This document shows, in pieces, positions 1 to 11,150 of a stretch of 64,000 nucleotides of DNA (within the stretch, counting starts at the first letter, position 1; each line of letters starts with the position of its first letter). The position numbers and the translations under genes are program-made. This stretch comes from Alligator mississippiensis (taxonomy: Eukaryota > Chordata > Crocodylia > Alligatoridae): positions 30,268,338 to 30,332,337 of the forward strand of contig NC_081836.1 in NCBI RefSeq assembly GCF_030867095.1. Direction: 5' to 3'. Below the pieces are notes generated by a model. The model did no database searches. It had not been told where the DNA came from and saw nothing but the letters and a program-made list of their open reading frames with translations.

Positions 1-349
1 TTCATTTTGCCTGTTAGGGAGACAGGGCACTGCACCATCTTGGTAAGTCAAGACTTGTGTCTCAGCTACATGACTGCAGCACCTACTTCCCCTAACAGAA
101 CCCATCTCCTGGACCCTGAACTCAGACTTACCCCTAAGGTCAAAATATATGTAACCCAGTGCTTGATTAACCTGTGAAACTCATTGCCAGGTAGATCTGA
201 GGCTGTCGGCTTTGAGGCTTATTGCTGAGGTTTTGGAAAAAAAGAATCCTTCCTCTGCAGGCAACGCGCTCCAGACTCGTCCACCACGCTTTTCCACCTC
301 TTCCTCCTAAGCCCCTGTCACGGCAGGCAGGCGGGTGTCAAGCCCTCGG

Positions 350-1375
350 GCCAGGGCACTGGGAAAACATTTCAGCTCCAGCACTGCCCCTGTGCGGAGC
401 CGGCCGCGGGGGCGGACCTGGGCTGAGCCCGTCCGCAGGCTCCGCTGCTCCTGTGCTGGGACAAGCCCGGGTCTCGCTGAACAACGAGGAAGGGGCTGCT
501 GGAAGTGTCAGAGACAACTTTATTCTGCATCTGAAAGCAGGTAACCAGGAGCAGGGACCGCAGCAGCGAGTCTCCAGCCGGGGCGACTGAGGTGCCGGCA
601 GGGGCGGGACGGCGCGAGGCGGGCTGCCGGGGTCAGCCCCGCGGGGCAGAGGAGCGGCGGCCGGGCACGGCGACCCCCGGGGGCTCCTTCCGAGGTCCCC
701 GGAGCCAACTCCCGAGCCACAGCTTCGAGCTGGCGTCCGAGGGGCCGCGTGTGCCCGGGAACCCCCGTCCCGTCGGAGCACGCTGACCCGGCGGCAGGGC
801 GGGACCGGGCGGGGCGGAGCGGCCGCGCTGTCTGCCCGCGGCCGGGGCACGTGGCGGCGGCGGGAGGAGGGACGCGGCGGCGGTGGCGGTGCTGACAGCG
901 CCGCGGCCGGGCGGGCTCCGCGCGGGACGTAGCGGCCCGGAGCAGGTAGGCGCGGCCGGGGCTGGGGCCGGGGCGCGGGCTGACACCACCCCAGGGCCGC
1001 TCCCGGCTGCTGGACGGGGCGGGCGACCACAGCGCCGCGCGGGGCAGGGAGCGAGGGAGGCCGGCAGCGCCCCACTGCCCGCGCCGCGGGGCCGCCGGGG
1101 GCGGGAGGCCGAGGTGCCTCCGCGCGGGCACCGCCCTGCCCGGGCCGGGCGCGGGGCTGTGCTGTGCGGTGCGGCCGGAGCCCGCGGGGAGCCCCGGGTC
1201 CCGGCCCGTGCCCCGTCCGGCGGGACCGCTCCCCTGCCTCCGCCTCCGCCCCCGCCTGCTCCCGGCCCTGCAGCTCCGACCCGAGCCCCCTCGCTGGTCC
1301 CTCAGGGAGAGTCGGGACTCCGGGGATCGCTGCTCCACTTTGCCATTGACCTCAGGGGAAGCACCAGACCTTTCT
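350..1375. promoter_or_regulatory. CpG island, probable promoter region
   Basis: This is the most GC- and CpG-dense stretch of the window, with many GGGCGG/CCGCCC boxes, in sharp contrast to both flanks. Such islands usually mark promoters and first exons. Two good splice-donor-like sites occur on the + strand, AAGCAG|GTAACC at 541 and AGCAG|GTAGGC at 946, so a noncoding first exon reading rightwards is possible. The nearest rightward gene is the galanin receptor starting at 6047, which has an acceptor-like site just before its ATG. It could equally serve a leftward gene outside the window. The long open frames here on both strands reflect high GC content and show no recognisable protein. Direction and gene assignment are inferred. 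Confidence 0.75.
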
Positions 1376-1380
1376 AGGAG

Positions 1381-4300
1381 GGGTAACGGGGCCTCCTCGG
1401 GGCTGGGGGTCCTGGGAAGCAGATGGGTACCATACCCGTGGGCCAGGACCCGGTCCCCTTCTGTCCTTTCCCTCCCCCTTCTCTACTGAAGTGCAGTTGG
1501 ATTTGGTCAAAGCTAAATAAATCCACGAAAGCCATGCCAGCTTGTCAGCTACTGGACACCTCTGGTGAACAGACAAACCCTCTGGGCTCAGGCAGAGAGG
1601 GAGATGCCAGACTGGGGTGTTAGCCATACACCTGGGTCTGGCTCCCTGCTCTGCCACAGACTCTCTCTGCAACCTGGGGTGAGTCATGTAGCCTCTCTGA
1701 GCCTCAGCCCAGTCTACAAAGTGGGAAGAATGGCACTGACCTACTTCATGGGGGTCTGGGGGGAGGTCAGCATGCCAAATGCTCCAATACTGTAGCAGTG
1801 GGGACCAGATAAGTGTTTAACATGGACAGAGAAGTCGCTTGTTGTTTCCTGTAAGAACTGTCTAATAGCGGGGTTGGGTAAAAAGCCATAACAGGGAATA
1901 GTCAGACAGAGCATGGCTCGCAGAGCTTAGGCAGTAACTCAGCCTGCAGCTAGCAGTCCATTCTCACCTCATGTCTCACGTCTGATGATGAAGGTTTCAC
2001 TAACAGGAAACCCTAAGACCACAATCCTTCAGGTCGGGGAAATAATTTTACAGGTGTGAACTGCCAAAGAAATGATGCAGGAAAGGCTGCCCAAGTCTGC
2101 AAGCAACCTGGGACAATGGCTATAGGATGTTGATTCTGCATTTTCATGAGGACAAAAGCATTGCTTTCAGGGCTCATCAGGGTGCTACATAAGGGAAAGG
2201 AAGGATTTGCTGCCCTGCCTTCTAGCTGGACAGCTCAAGTGAGAGGAATTTGAGTTGCGGGCAGAACTTGGAGAATACTGCCTTTGGTTTTTCCTGCTAC
2301 ACCCTACAACAAGGCAAATTTAGCCGTGAATTAGGGGTGGTGATTGGGATCTTGACCACCTGAACAGGGGGCCAGGAGAAGCAAAGGGGCCTAGAGACTG
2401 AAAAGGATTCAGAGCATAGACAGGCAAATTAGGCAGAGTTGAAAAACGGGATAAGCTGCTCTGCAGTAACTGTTCAGTGCACCTGCTCCTGTCCCATGGT
2501 AAGTGGAAACTGAACCAGGGCAGCTTGCCTCTGAAAAAAACAGGAGTAAGCTATGATTTAGCTTTCACTTATCCTGGGATAGAAGTAGACAGACAAAACA
2601 GACAGGACAAATAGAGCCTATTGCTGGACTTGTGGCTGAGCGCGGTCAATTGTGTGATGACTTGGCCAATTCCCTACATCAGTAGGGATTGAATCCAGGA
2701 CCCCCAGTGCTTGTAGGACTATGTGCCCTGGATCTGTTACTTGACTTCACACCAGAGTAGTTCAACAGGCCCTGGATTCACCCAGGAGGGAACAAGTGCA
2801 TAACCTGACCTGTGGTCAATAAATATGAGAGGAAGACAGGGCAGTATATCTGGCAGCAGCTCAGGTCTGCTTTCACTTGCACTGGTTTCACCCACTGGCC
2901 TCAGGGGCACTACTCACTCTCTTTTGCCTGGAGAAATGCCTTTGGTGATGCATGTGGAACTAGCAGAAGAGAATCCAGCCCCAGCATGAGAGGTGACTCC
3001 AACCCCTGTGCACAGCAGATCCGAACCAAGTTACCCACCGGATTGTAACCCTTGCTGGTGCTCAGGCCTGCAGTGAAGAGCCTTGACAGCACTCTCCTCT
3101 TTTCTCTGTAACTGCCTGGTACCATTTTGATTTGGCAGGGATGTGTTCATGCTGTTGCAGCAATCCTACAGCTTTCCCTGCTGTTTTAATTGGCTTTGTT
3201 CATGAACCAAGACAGATCTTAAGTCACACAGGGCAAAAATGAGTGGCTTGCACATTAATGTTGCCTATCCCATCTTCCCAGGCCTGTCTGCCTCTCTTGC
3301 TTTGATCAGTCCTGCATTCTGTCACTTTATGTATTTGCTCATTGCAGCTTTTCTTAAAAGGCAGGGGAGCTTAAGTCTGGTGCTGCCTGGCACCTGTGTG
3401 TGGGAGAGCCAAGGCAAAGCTGGCTCTTTCACAAGGCAAATTTCATATTCAAGGCATCAGCATCAGTGCTGTCACTAGGAAACTTACTTTTACTTCCCAC
3501 AGCTGTGGGATGAACAGGCCCTTCCAGGAGTAACAGGTGGCATTTGTCCTTGCAAGTCATCGGTGGGGATGGAGACTGGAATCTCAAGTGCTAAAAGTAA
3601 AAGTCTCTTGTGTGAGCTCTAGGAACAGCAGGTGTGTTTGACCTGTGCACTGTGGAGCAGCCACTAGAGGTACAGTACACAAAGAAGATACATAGGCACA
3701 CCCCAGATGCATATGACACATACACTTATCACTTAGCCTGTCTGTACTGGGGAGTCTTGTACCTATGCAGATACATTACCAGTACCTTGCACTAGTGTTC
3801 TGTGGGTCTGCAGGGTAGGCTTGCCTGAGCCACAGGCAGCCTGGTGCATGCGAGTGTACTCATACAACTTTCCTCAGAGTAGATGGAGATGCTGTCCTCC
3901 TGCCTGTCACATGTCCCTTTTGTGTGTGACAGGAGAGCACAGACCATTTCCTCTACCCACCTGAGTCCCTTTATTGGTCTCAGTGAAAATCGGTATTCCT
4001 GCGTTCTTTTCTATACTTTGCCATTGACTTCATGAGAAGCACTGAGCAAGTCGCCTCCTCCATCCAGACCACCAATTCTATCTTTGTAGAGCTATGTCTG
4101 CCTCCTCGTAATATGCATGTAAGCTGCCGATTCAGAATGTGTCCCTATGCTCCTCTGTGCTAACATGCTTCCCACGCTGGTCCCCAGGTGGCGGCAGCAA
4201 CGCTTCAGATACTTTCCATTTAGTACTGCTTCACCCAGGACGAAACCTGAGCCTGTAAACTCCCTGAGCAAGATAGGAAAACTGAGAGAGATCTTGATCC

Positions 4301-6010
4301 TTTACAGAGGGTACAGAGACCTGACAGACCTAGGGGGATAACTTGGGGGGAGGGGAAGACTTCTTTTGCTGCAGACAGAAGTGGTCAGTGCAAACATTTG
4401 CTGATAGGAAATAAAATAGTGTGTGCCTGTGGATTTTACCAATAAGAAACTATCCGTGCATGTACCTTTGCGTCATCCCCCAGCTCCAGAGAGGAAAAAT
4501 AAGTGGATGAATTCTGGACATTTGGCAGGATTAAATATCTCACTAATATACATTTACATATAGTAGGGAGATACATATATATGTATTTATGTATAGTTAC
4601 ATAGGTATACATATACACAGATCGCTCCCCTAGTTACTGGAAGACTGTCATCATCATATTGAGGGAATGCTGATGAATATGCAGGTACAGGGAGAGTGAA
4701 TGTGCAGTTGGTGAAATGTTATTGTTCTAAATTGAAAAAACACTAGCTTGGATTCCACCACAGTCCCAAAGGCCAAATCCTAACCCAGGTATTTGCATAC
4801 ACATTTCCACAAAATAGCTGAACGGCATAGACACACAGGACACCATCTGCACATACCCCTTGCTCTGTCACCCTGGTCAGTGCTGGGGCTTTAAGAGATG
4901 AAAATGAATTTTCCCAGCCCTTACAGCTGTGAAGAAACCCTTCCAAGAGGAGACCCTGCAGGTCATAACCTGTAAGCTATAAATTGCTTTTCCCTGTCAG
5001 TAAAATGTCACATCTGAAAGTCAAATGATCATCTGAAACAGCAACATGAGTGTTTTGCTCATGGTCCCCTCAGCAGAACTGTCCTGCCACTTTGAGATTT
5101 GCAAACTATTGCCTTCACTTCCTCTCCTTAGGTCAGATCTCTTTTGGGAAAACAAACCATAACCTTTTAAGCAAACAGCCAGGCCTACTCAGGTAACCAA
5201 GGCCAGCTGAGGACAATTTAGCCTGCTTGGTGCTCTGGCTCCTAAAAAGAGGAAGGGAAACCACACAAACTATATCAAAGCAAAGTTGCCATGAGAGCTT
5301 TCACATAGGAGTCACAGTGCCGGTCTCCTCTGTGACATGCTGCATTGGCTGTCAGATAAAAATGGGAGCTCTCTCTACAGACCAGCCAACTCCTTTAGAA
5401 ATATAAGGGTGAATAAATTAGCAAGTGGCTCAGCTACCACCATTGTAGGACACTGCAGGGCTATAAATGCCATTACACCTAATCTGGTGGCACAGATGTA
5501 GAATGGGATGGAGGAAAGAGTGTTCACCATGTATTTATAAAGTGCAATAAAATTGCCTGGCTTTGCAATTTTGTTGATAGACTGCTGTAGCCTCACCGCC
5601 ACAATGGGAACACTTCTCCCTTACTGTGGTCATGCAGGTTGAGTGGGAGACAGAAATACTGCAAGAGGCAATATTATCTCAGCTCCTCCAGCCGTAACAG
5701 AGGAACCCTGCCTCTCATTGCCTCCATCACTATCTGCCCTGGAGAGCACCTGGGCTTCTGCTTCAGCGTAATTCCAGGCACAGGCTCTGCGGTGTGGAAG
5801 CTATTAACCACAAACTTCATGAAGATGGCATCCCATCTCACACTGCATACTCCCTAAGCCCATTACTAGCCACCCCTCCTGAGGAGCCCTTGGCTAGAGA
5901 ACCGCTAGTGAGGTCTTACTGTCTCTAGTCAGTCAGTCAATCGGTCAGTCAGACTCAAGATATGGTCACTCCTCTCACTCATTAGACTGTCCCACCCTTG
6001 CCCCTCTCTG
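1381..6010. other. Upstream noncoding interval of the galanin receptor gene
   Basis: No coding exon is recognised between the CpG island and the first coding exon. Besides the MIR relic at 1630-1750 there is a possible minus-strand tRNA-like SINE piece around 2640-2740 (GGATTGAATCC resembles an inverted B box), an AT-rich tract at 4540-4620 with TACATATA repeats, and a short TCAGTCAG run near 5925-5955. If the gene has a 5' exon in the island, this interval is its first intron. Confidence 0.5.
1630..1750 (+). repeat. MIR-like SINE relic
   Basis: The stretch reads CTGGGTCTGGCTCCCTGCTCTGCCAC, then a region resembling TGACC-TTGGGCAAGTC, then CCTCTCTGAGCCTCAG and CTACAAAGTGGGAAGAATG. This is the order of the MIR core (CTCTGCCACT, GTGACCTTGGGCAAG, CTCTGTGCCTCAGTTTCC, TGTAAAATGGGGATAAT). 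Divergence is high, as expected for an ancient amniote SINE. Recognised from memory of the consensus, not by alignment. Confidence 0.6.
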
Positions 6011-6046
6011 CACCCCAGGTCTCCTACACCCTCAATCCAGGGCAGA
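6011..6046 (+). promoter_or_regulatory. Splice-acceptor-like site and 5' leader before the receptor start codon
   Basis: A pyrimidine-rich tract (CCCTTGCCCCTCTCTGCACCC) ends in CAG at 6016-6018, 28 bases before the ATG at 6047. This has the form of a real 3' splice site, so the coding exon probably begins at 6019 and the mRNA has an upstream noncoding exon. The ATG context, GGCAGAATGA, has a purine at -3. Seen directly: tract, AG and ATG. Inferred: that the site is used. Confidence 0.5.
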
Positions 6047-6420
6047 ATGACAGAGCATGAGGACTTTGCCGGCCTGGCTGGCTTCTGGAACTCCTCGGAC
6101 AGTCACCAGTTCAGCCCAGCCAGCGTCATCGTACCTGTTGTCTTCTCCCTCATCTTCCTCCTGGGCACGGTGGGCAACAGCCTGGTGCTGGCAGTGCTGC
6201 TGCGCAATGGCCAGATGGGTCACAACACCACCAACCTCTTCATCCTCAACCTCAGTCTGGCCGATTTTTTCTTCATCATTTTCTGCGTCCCCTTCCAGGC
6301 CACCATCTACTCACTGGAGGGCTGGGTCTTCGGCTCCTTCATGTGCAAAGCTGTCCACTTCTTCATCTACCTCACCATGTATGCTAGCAGCTTCACCCTC
6401 GCTGCCGTCTCAGTGGACAG
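6047..6420 (+). CDS. GALR2: Galanin receptor type 2, coding exon 1 (N-terminus to TM3)
   Basis: This exon encodes residues 1-124 and two bases of codon 125 of a class A peptide GPCR at the plasma membrane that binds galanin-family peptides. The short N-terminal tail has an N-glycosylation sequon at Asn15. TM1 spans about 25-52 with GTVGN (Asn44 is N1.50), TM2 about 64-88 with SLAD (Asp73 is D2.50), and TM3 about 98-123 preceded by Cys100, one half of the conserved TM3-ECL2 disulfide. Segments such as [23 protein letters not shown] and [13 protein letters not shown] match GALR2 and GALR3. The exon ends GTGGACAG followed by GTAAGA, splitting the Arg codon of the D-R-Y motif in phase 2, the known intron position of GALR2/GALR3. 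The first ATG fits the family's N-terminal length. The later sequence favours GALR2 over GALR3, but a GALR2-like (GALR2b) paralogue is possible. Confidence 0.93.
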
Positions 6421-9183
6421 GTAAGAACAACTGAAACCCATTGAAGGGCTCTTCAGGTCTGCAGGATTCTCTGTCCTGGGCCTGACCACCTGCGTGGTTT
6501 AGGAGATTAGGGAAAAAGGAGGGTTGTGTCCTCTAGGCCAGCTATTCAAATACAGTCCATGTCAGCAGTAACCTAAAGTAGCTCCTCATCTGCTCAGTGG
6601 CCTGTGTCAACGGGGTTGGTGGGACGTGGTGTCCCCTTCCCAACAAAGCTGTCTGAGGTGAAGGAGACTGATCAGCTGCACCCTTCCTCCCCCCCCCCCA
6701 AGATATAGTCCTCCCCACCTAAGGGATGCTGCCCACACTCTCCTAGAGGAGTGATAGCCCAGTGGAGAAAGCAGCAGCTTGGTGTTTGAGACACCAAGGT
6801 CCAGTCTCTACCAAGGAAGGTCACATGAGTGCTCTGTGCCTCATTTTCCCTTCAGTAAAATGGGCCTACAAGCACTATCATCCCTCCCCCAGGGGTGCTG
6901 TGAGGCTAGTTACAGCAGAGGTGGGGAGGTGCTCAGGGCCAGTGGTCACGGGATTGACATAGTACTGAGGCAGACAGATTCTAGGCCTGGGGTAAATAGG
7001 AAATTTGTTTCTTGGCTGCTGCCTAACCAGCATTAAACACACACTGATTTATGATCACTGTATAAGTCCCAACCTGCAGATATCCCAGATTCTGTGCCTA
7101 ATATACTACACAAAAGTCCACTCAAGATAGGGTGAGCTCAGTTCCTGGTACAAGCAGGAATGACTCTGTTACCTTCCATGCAGCTATGTTGATTTGGTTA
7201 GGGCTCAGTCTGGCCTGGCAGCTGTCAAATGATGGGATCACACACAAAGGCTTGCATTATAAGGCTGGGCAAGAGTTTAGGATAGGAAGGGTAAGGATGC
7301 CATATCCAATGGAAGGGAGTGGGGAAGGAGGAATGAAGGTACATGAGACATGGATCAGGACATCAGGGCCAGAATAAAAGATGCTGTGAGATCACCTGCA
7401 GCCAGGACCTGAGTTTTATATCTCATCACCTGGGACAGCTCCTGGAGGAGTGTGCCCTTAGCACCGTCCCAGGGCACTGCTGAGAGCAGTGGCCAGTGAA
7501 TCATTAAAGGCACTTTCTGCAGAGCTGTTTGGGGTCAGCCATGGGAGGCCTCCCTCCTAAGGTCTGACTGACCATCCCCAACTAGCTCATGAGACTGGAC
7601 CACGTCTTCATGGGAGGGGATGCAGCCCTGTGATGATGAAGGGCACCTTCTGCTCTGCTCAGTAAGCATGAGCTCAAAGTGCTGCAGTGGGGGAATGAGT
7701 CTGCCCAGTCCCCTTGGACCCAGGGCTGTGTCACAACCCCTGGGCCTCCCAAGGGAATATCCTAGCACAGGCTTCTGCCCACCCTGTTTGAGCTCATTCT
7801 TCACCATCCCTTCTGTGTGGCATTGCTGATGCACAGGGGCTGCTTTGCTCTACCGCAGAGGAGGCTGCACAGCAGCACTGGATGAAGCCACCTTATATGT
7901 AGTTAGAATGGGAGAAAGGGTCCTTCTGAATGAAAGGGATGTTAGAGACAAGTCATTATATTGATGGGGGCAACCTTTTGTACTGGCTGCATTTTTCCTC
8001 CATGCTCTGCTGCCAGGGACAGGGTAGAGTTTGTGCCAACTAAGCATTGCCTGAACCAGAGGGATGGAGACAAGAGGGGTGAAAGGGCTTTTGCTTGCAC
8101 TGACATCTACACCCCCTCCTTGCACTCCCCTATCCACAGGGAAGCAGAGCTCCAAGCTGTCTCCTTTTGTAGCTGTCAGCCACTGTCAGGGGACTGTCAC
8201 ACAAACACATGTTCCTCTCTCCTTGGGGAACTGGGGACAGATGTTCCCATCAGCCACTTGTCCTCTCTGCCTCTTGATAAGTATGACAGAATGAAACTGA
8301 TCTTGTTCCATCTGGAGGTGGCTCTGCTCGCCTCACCCCACAGCGGTTCCTAGCGAGCTGCCAGAGGCACTTCCCACCATACCTGCTCCATACATGCTGC
8401 TGCCTGTGGACAGGCAGGGAGCTGCTGGAAAACAGTCTCAGAGATGAGCTGTGCATCAAGGGGAAGAATGGTCTGTTCTGGCACTTCCAGGCTGCCCAGA
8501 CTGGGCCTTCTTGGCTTGATCCAAAACCCGTGAAAGTCAGTGGAAAGTCTCCCTTTGACTTTGCTTCTTTGCGGCTTTGTACCATTCCCATCACTGCAAT
8601 AATCAATGCTCAAAGCACCCTGAAGGTCTTAAACCTAGGGTCAGGAGTTGGGGGCAGGCAGTACAAGGAGTTTGATCAGATCCCACCTTTTCCAAGCTGT
8701 AGAGCAGCTTTGATAAAAGTCAGGGTCTTGCCAGGTTGGGCTGCCAGGTGAAGGGGTCTGAGTTCAGGAGCTATATCTGGTCTTCCCCTCTCTCATACCA
8801 GCTAGGGTTGGGAGAGAGTCTGGTGTTATTTGAATGGTTACCTCAACCTAACCTCTCCAGATGTGCTCTGGGAAATGGGTCCAGTATTTCCTGTGTGGAG
8901 GAGATCGCTGACATAGGGTGTGTGTTAGAAACTGAGGGAAGCATCCTCTTAGCAAGAAAATGCTGCTGGATGCTAGGATGTGTCCTGAGTGGGCCAAAGG
9001 CTTGGGAAAGCATTTGGGCCCTTTAGTGACATGAGGGACACTGAAGCTGTTTGCTGATGGTGGCCATGCTAAAGAGGGAGAGGGACCCACCGCTTCAGGG
9101 CAGCAAGAATCCCACTAGTGGTTCATGGCTGAAGCAGAGTCCTGAATCTGTCTAATGCCACGTTGCTTTGGTTTCCTTTCCAG
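6421..9183 (+). other. GALR2: Intron of the galanin receptor gene
   Basis: The 2763-base intron begins GTAAGAAC and ends TTTCCTTTCCAG, so both splice signals are strong. It is phase 2, within the Arg codon of DRY. It contains a MIR-like relic at 6751-6905, a C run at about 6691-6700, and no other recognised exon or gene. Short open frames in it have no recognisable product. Confidence 0.9.
6751..6905 (+). repeat. MIR-like SINE relic in the receptor intron
   Basis: The stretch contains GATAGCCCAGTGGAGAAAGC (A-box-like), CAAGGTCCAGTCTC (B-box-like), GGTCACATGAGTG, CTCTGTGCCTCATTTTCCC and AGTAAAATGGGCCTACAAG, in the order of the MIR consensus. It ends near GGGGTGCTGTGAGG, matching the GGTTGTTGTGAGGATTAA part of MIR. 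An ancient and diverged copy. Confidence 0.7.
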
Positions 9184-9934
9184 GTATCTGGCCATCCGCT
9201 ACCCATTGCGCTCTCGGGAGCTGCGAACCCCCTACAATGCAGTGGCAGCCATGGCTGTGATCTGGGGTCTCTCAGTGGTCTTTGCTGGGCCATACCTGAG
9301 TTATTATGATCTGATTGAGTGGGAGTCCAGCTACATTTGTATGCCTGGCTGGGAGGAGTGGAAGCGCAAGATCATGGACACCAGCACTTTTGCCTTTGGT
9401 TATGTGATCCCGGTGCTAATAGTCAGTCTTTCATACACCAGGACCATCAAGTACCTGTGGACAGCCGTGGACCCCCTGGAAGACATGTCTGAATCCAAAA
9501 AGGCCAAGCGGAAGGTTACCAAGATGATAATCATTGTGACCATCCTCTTCTGCCTGTGCTGGCTGCCCTACCATGTGGTCATCCTCCGCTACCTCTATGG
9601 GGACTTCCCCTTCAACCAGGCCACCTATGCCTTCCGGCTGCTCTCCCACTGCATGGCCTATGCCAACTCCTGCCTCAACCCCATTGTCTATGCCCTTGTG
9701 TCCAAGCACTTCCGCAAGGGCTTCAAGAAGGTATTCAGCTGCCTCTTGAGGAAGAAGACCCGGAACAAGGTCCACGTTGTGCATGCTGCCCACATGGTGC
9801 CTGGCTTCGATGCTGGCTCCACCGAGGTGTCCCAGATGAATGAGGAGAACAATGGGCAGCAGAATGGGTGTGAGCTGGATCCAGCATCCCTTGTGGTCCC
9901 ATCAGGCTCCTCCCGGCCTCTCCATATTTCCTAG
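9184..9934 (+). CDS. GALR2: Galanin receptor type 2, coding exon 2 (DRY motif to C-terminus)
   Basis: This exon completes Arg125 and encodes residues 126-374, ending in TAG at 9932-9934. It starts after the acceptor TTTCCAG and continues the DRY motif as RYLAIRYPLRSRELRTP. TM4 is about 143-163, ECL2 carries Cys177, TM5 is about 192-213, ICL3 has AKRKVTKMI, TM6 (239-260) has FCLCWLPYH and TM7 (271-294) has NSCLNPIVY, the NPxxY motif. VSKHFRKGF follows as helix 8, with Cys311 a possible palmitoylation site. AVDP, AKRKVT and VSKHFRKGF are GALR2-like. Human GALR2 couples mainly through Gq/11, so similar signalling is expected. Total length, 374 residues, is close to human GALR2 (387) and GALR3 (368). 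One departure is Tyr254 where human GALR2 has the first of two His in WxPHH; His255 is kept. The frame is intact. Confidence 0.93.
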
Positions 9935-11150
9935 TAGCCAGGCTCTTTCCTCAACCAACCACACTGTGCTGCCGAAAACAGGGAGACACAACCCCTTCTC
10001 TCTGGGTGTTGGAGAGCACAGAGAGGTCATCGAGGTGCAGAGAGCCCCACAATGGAAACCCAGGAATCCTGCTTCTCCCCCTGGACTTGCCACTTCTCCT
10101 GTTGCATCACAGATGTGATATTCTCCCAAGCACAGAAACAAAGCCCCTGAGACAGCATAAACCTGCACATGCCCATCCTAGAGGACAGACCTGGGCTCAT
10201 GCTTGCTCCACAGGCCAGGAGAACTAAAGCTTGCTGGACCCTGGAAATTTGACTGCACCCTGGTTGGCTCCACACGCTCTGTACACCTTCCTTCCAATCT
10301 CACTGTTCCCTGCCTTGCTGTGGCCTTAGTAGGCAGATTTGCTGCCTTGCTGACATGGTACATCATGGTACATGTCTGTACCATGGTACATCATGGTACA
10401 GACACCCAGGAGGCAGATTTCCAACCTGCAGTATAGAGAAGGGAGCACTGAAAGGCACCCTGCTCTATTGCACCCTAAAGAAAAGCACAGCTCTGTGTCT
10501 TGTCCTTCAGCCATGTGCACCCATTTGGTACCACTGCATTGGCCCCAGACTCCCTACTCCACCTGCAATGTCAGGCAAGTACTTATGCTTTATACTTATG
10601 GCTTTGGCTAGGTGCTCATCTCACCCCACAATCCCTGCCACTCACCCCAAGAGCCACACTGCCCACTCAGTGTTCACCCTGCAGGACCTGTTGTTGCATC
10701 TTCACTGTTTGAGCTGGTGACCCCCAGGCAGCTCTGGGCAAGGAGTCATCATTCCCTAGCATGGCTTTTCTTTGTCAGCTGCCAATATCCCCTACACCCA
10801 CTGGGCATGGCAGGGCAGCACTTGTATTCAACATACTAGGTGGGACCATAAAGTGCAGGCAACACACCCCATGGGACAGGGGATTAGGCTGTTGGGATTT
10901 CAGGGCACAGAACAGACATCAGCAAGGGCATGCATCAGGCAAGCCAGCTTCTGTGACATGCCTGCCACTAAAACCTGTCCACTATCTTCAAAGCTGCCTC
11001 TGCATACACTTCTGGTATGCCACTGCCCCTGTGTAAGGAGCTCTTCCTTGTACATGTGGAGAGCTGTGGTCTGTCTGGGAATGAGGGAACTGTGTATACT
11101 GTAGAGATGTCTTTCCAACCTAGTGCAAATAAATATGGTTTCCTGTCCTG
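9935..11150 (+). other. GALR2: Probable 3' untranslated region of the galanin receptor gene, with AATAAA
   Basis: After the stop codon no further exon is recognised. The first AATAAA on the + strand is in GCAAATAAATATGG at about 11128-11133, followed by TG-rich sequence (TTTCCTGTCCTGAG) as expected downstream of a poly(A) site. This would give a 3' UTR near 1.2 kb. A local repeat of TGGTACATCA units lies at 10357-10402. The end point is inferred. Confidence 0.4.
10357..10402. repeat. Short palindromic tandem repeat of GGTACATCATGGTACA
   Basis: The unit TGGTACATCATGGTACA occurs twice, 29 bases apart, and GTACCATGGTAC between and within the copies is self-complementary. The segment can pair with itself around CATGTCTGTACCATG. 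It lies in the probable 3' UTR, so a hairpin in the mRNA is possible. No known element is recognised. Confidence 0.6.

Noticed and set aside
520-1338. 272-codon open frame on the minus strand in the CpG island
   Set aside because: Arg/Pro/Gly-rich low-complexity product with overlapping long frames on both strands; typical of GC-rich noncoding DNA. No domain or splice support.
6047-9934. Assignment of the receptor as GALR3 or GALR1
   Set aside because: [18 protein letters not shown] fits GALR3, but AVDP, AKRKVT, FCLCW and VSKHFRKGF fit GALR2 better. The intron after TM3 differs from the GALR1 layout. A GALR2-like paralogue remains possible.
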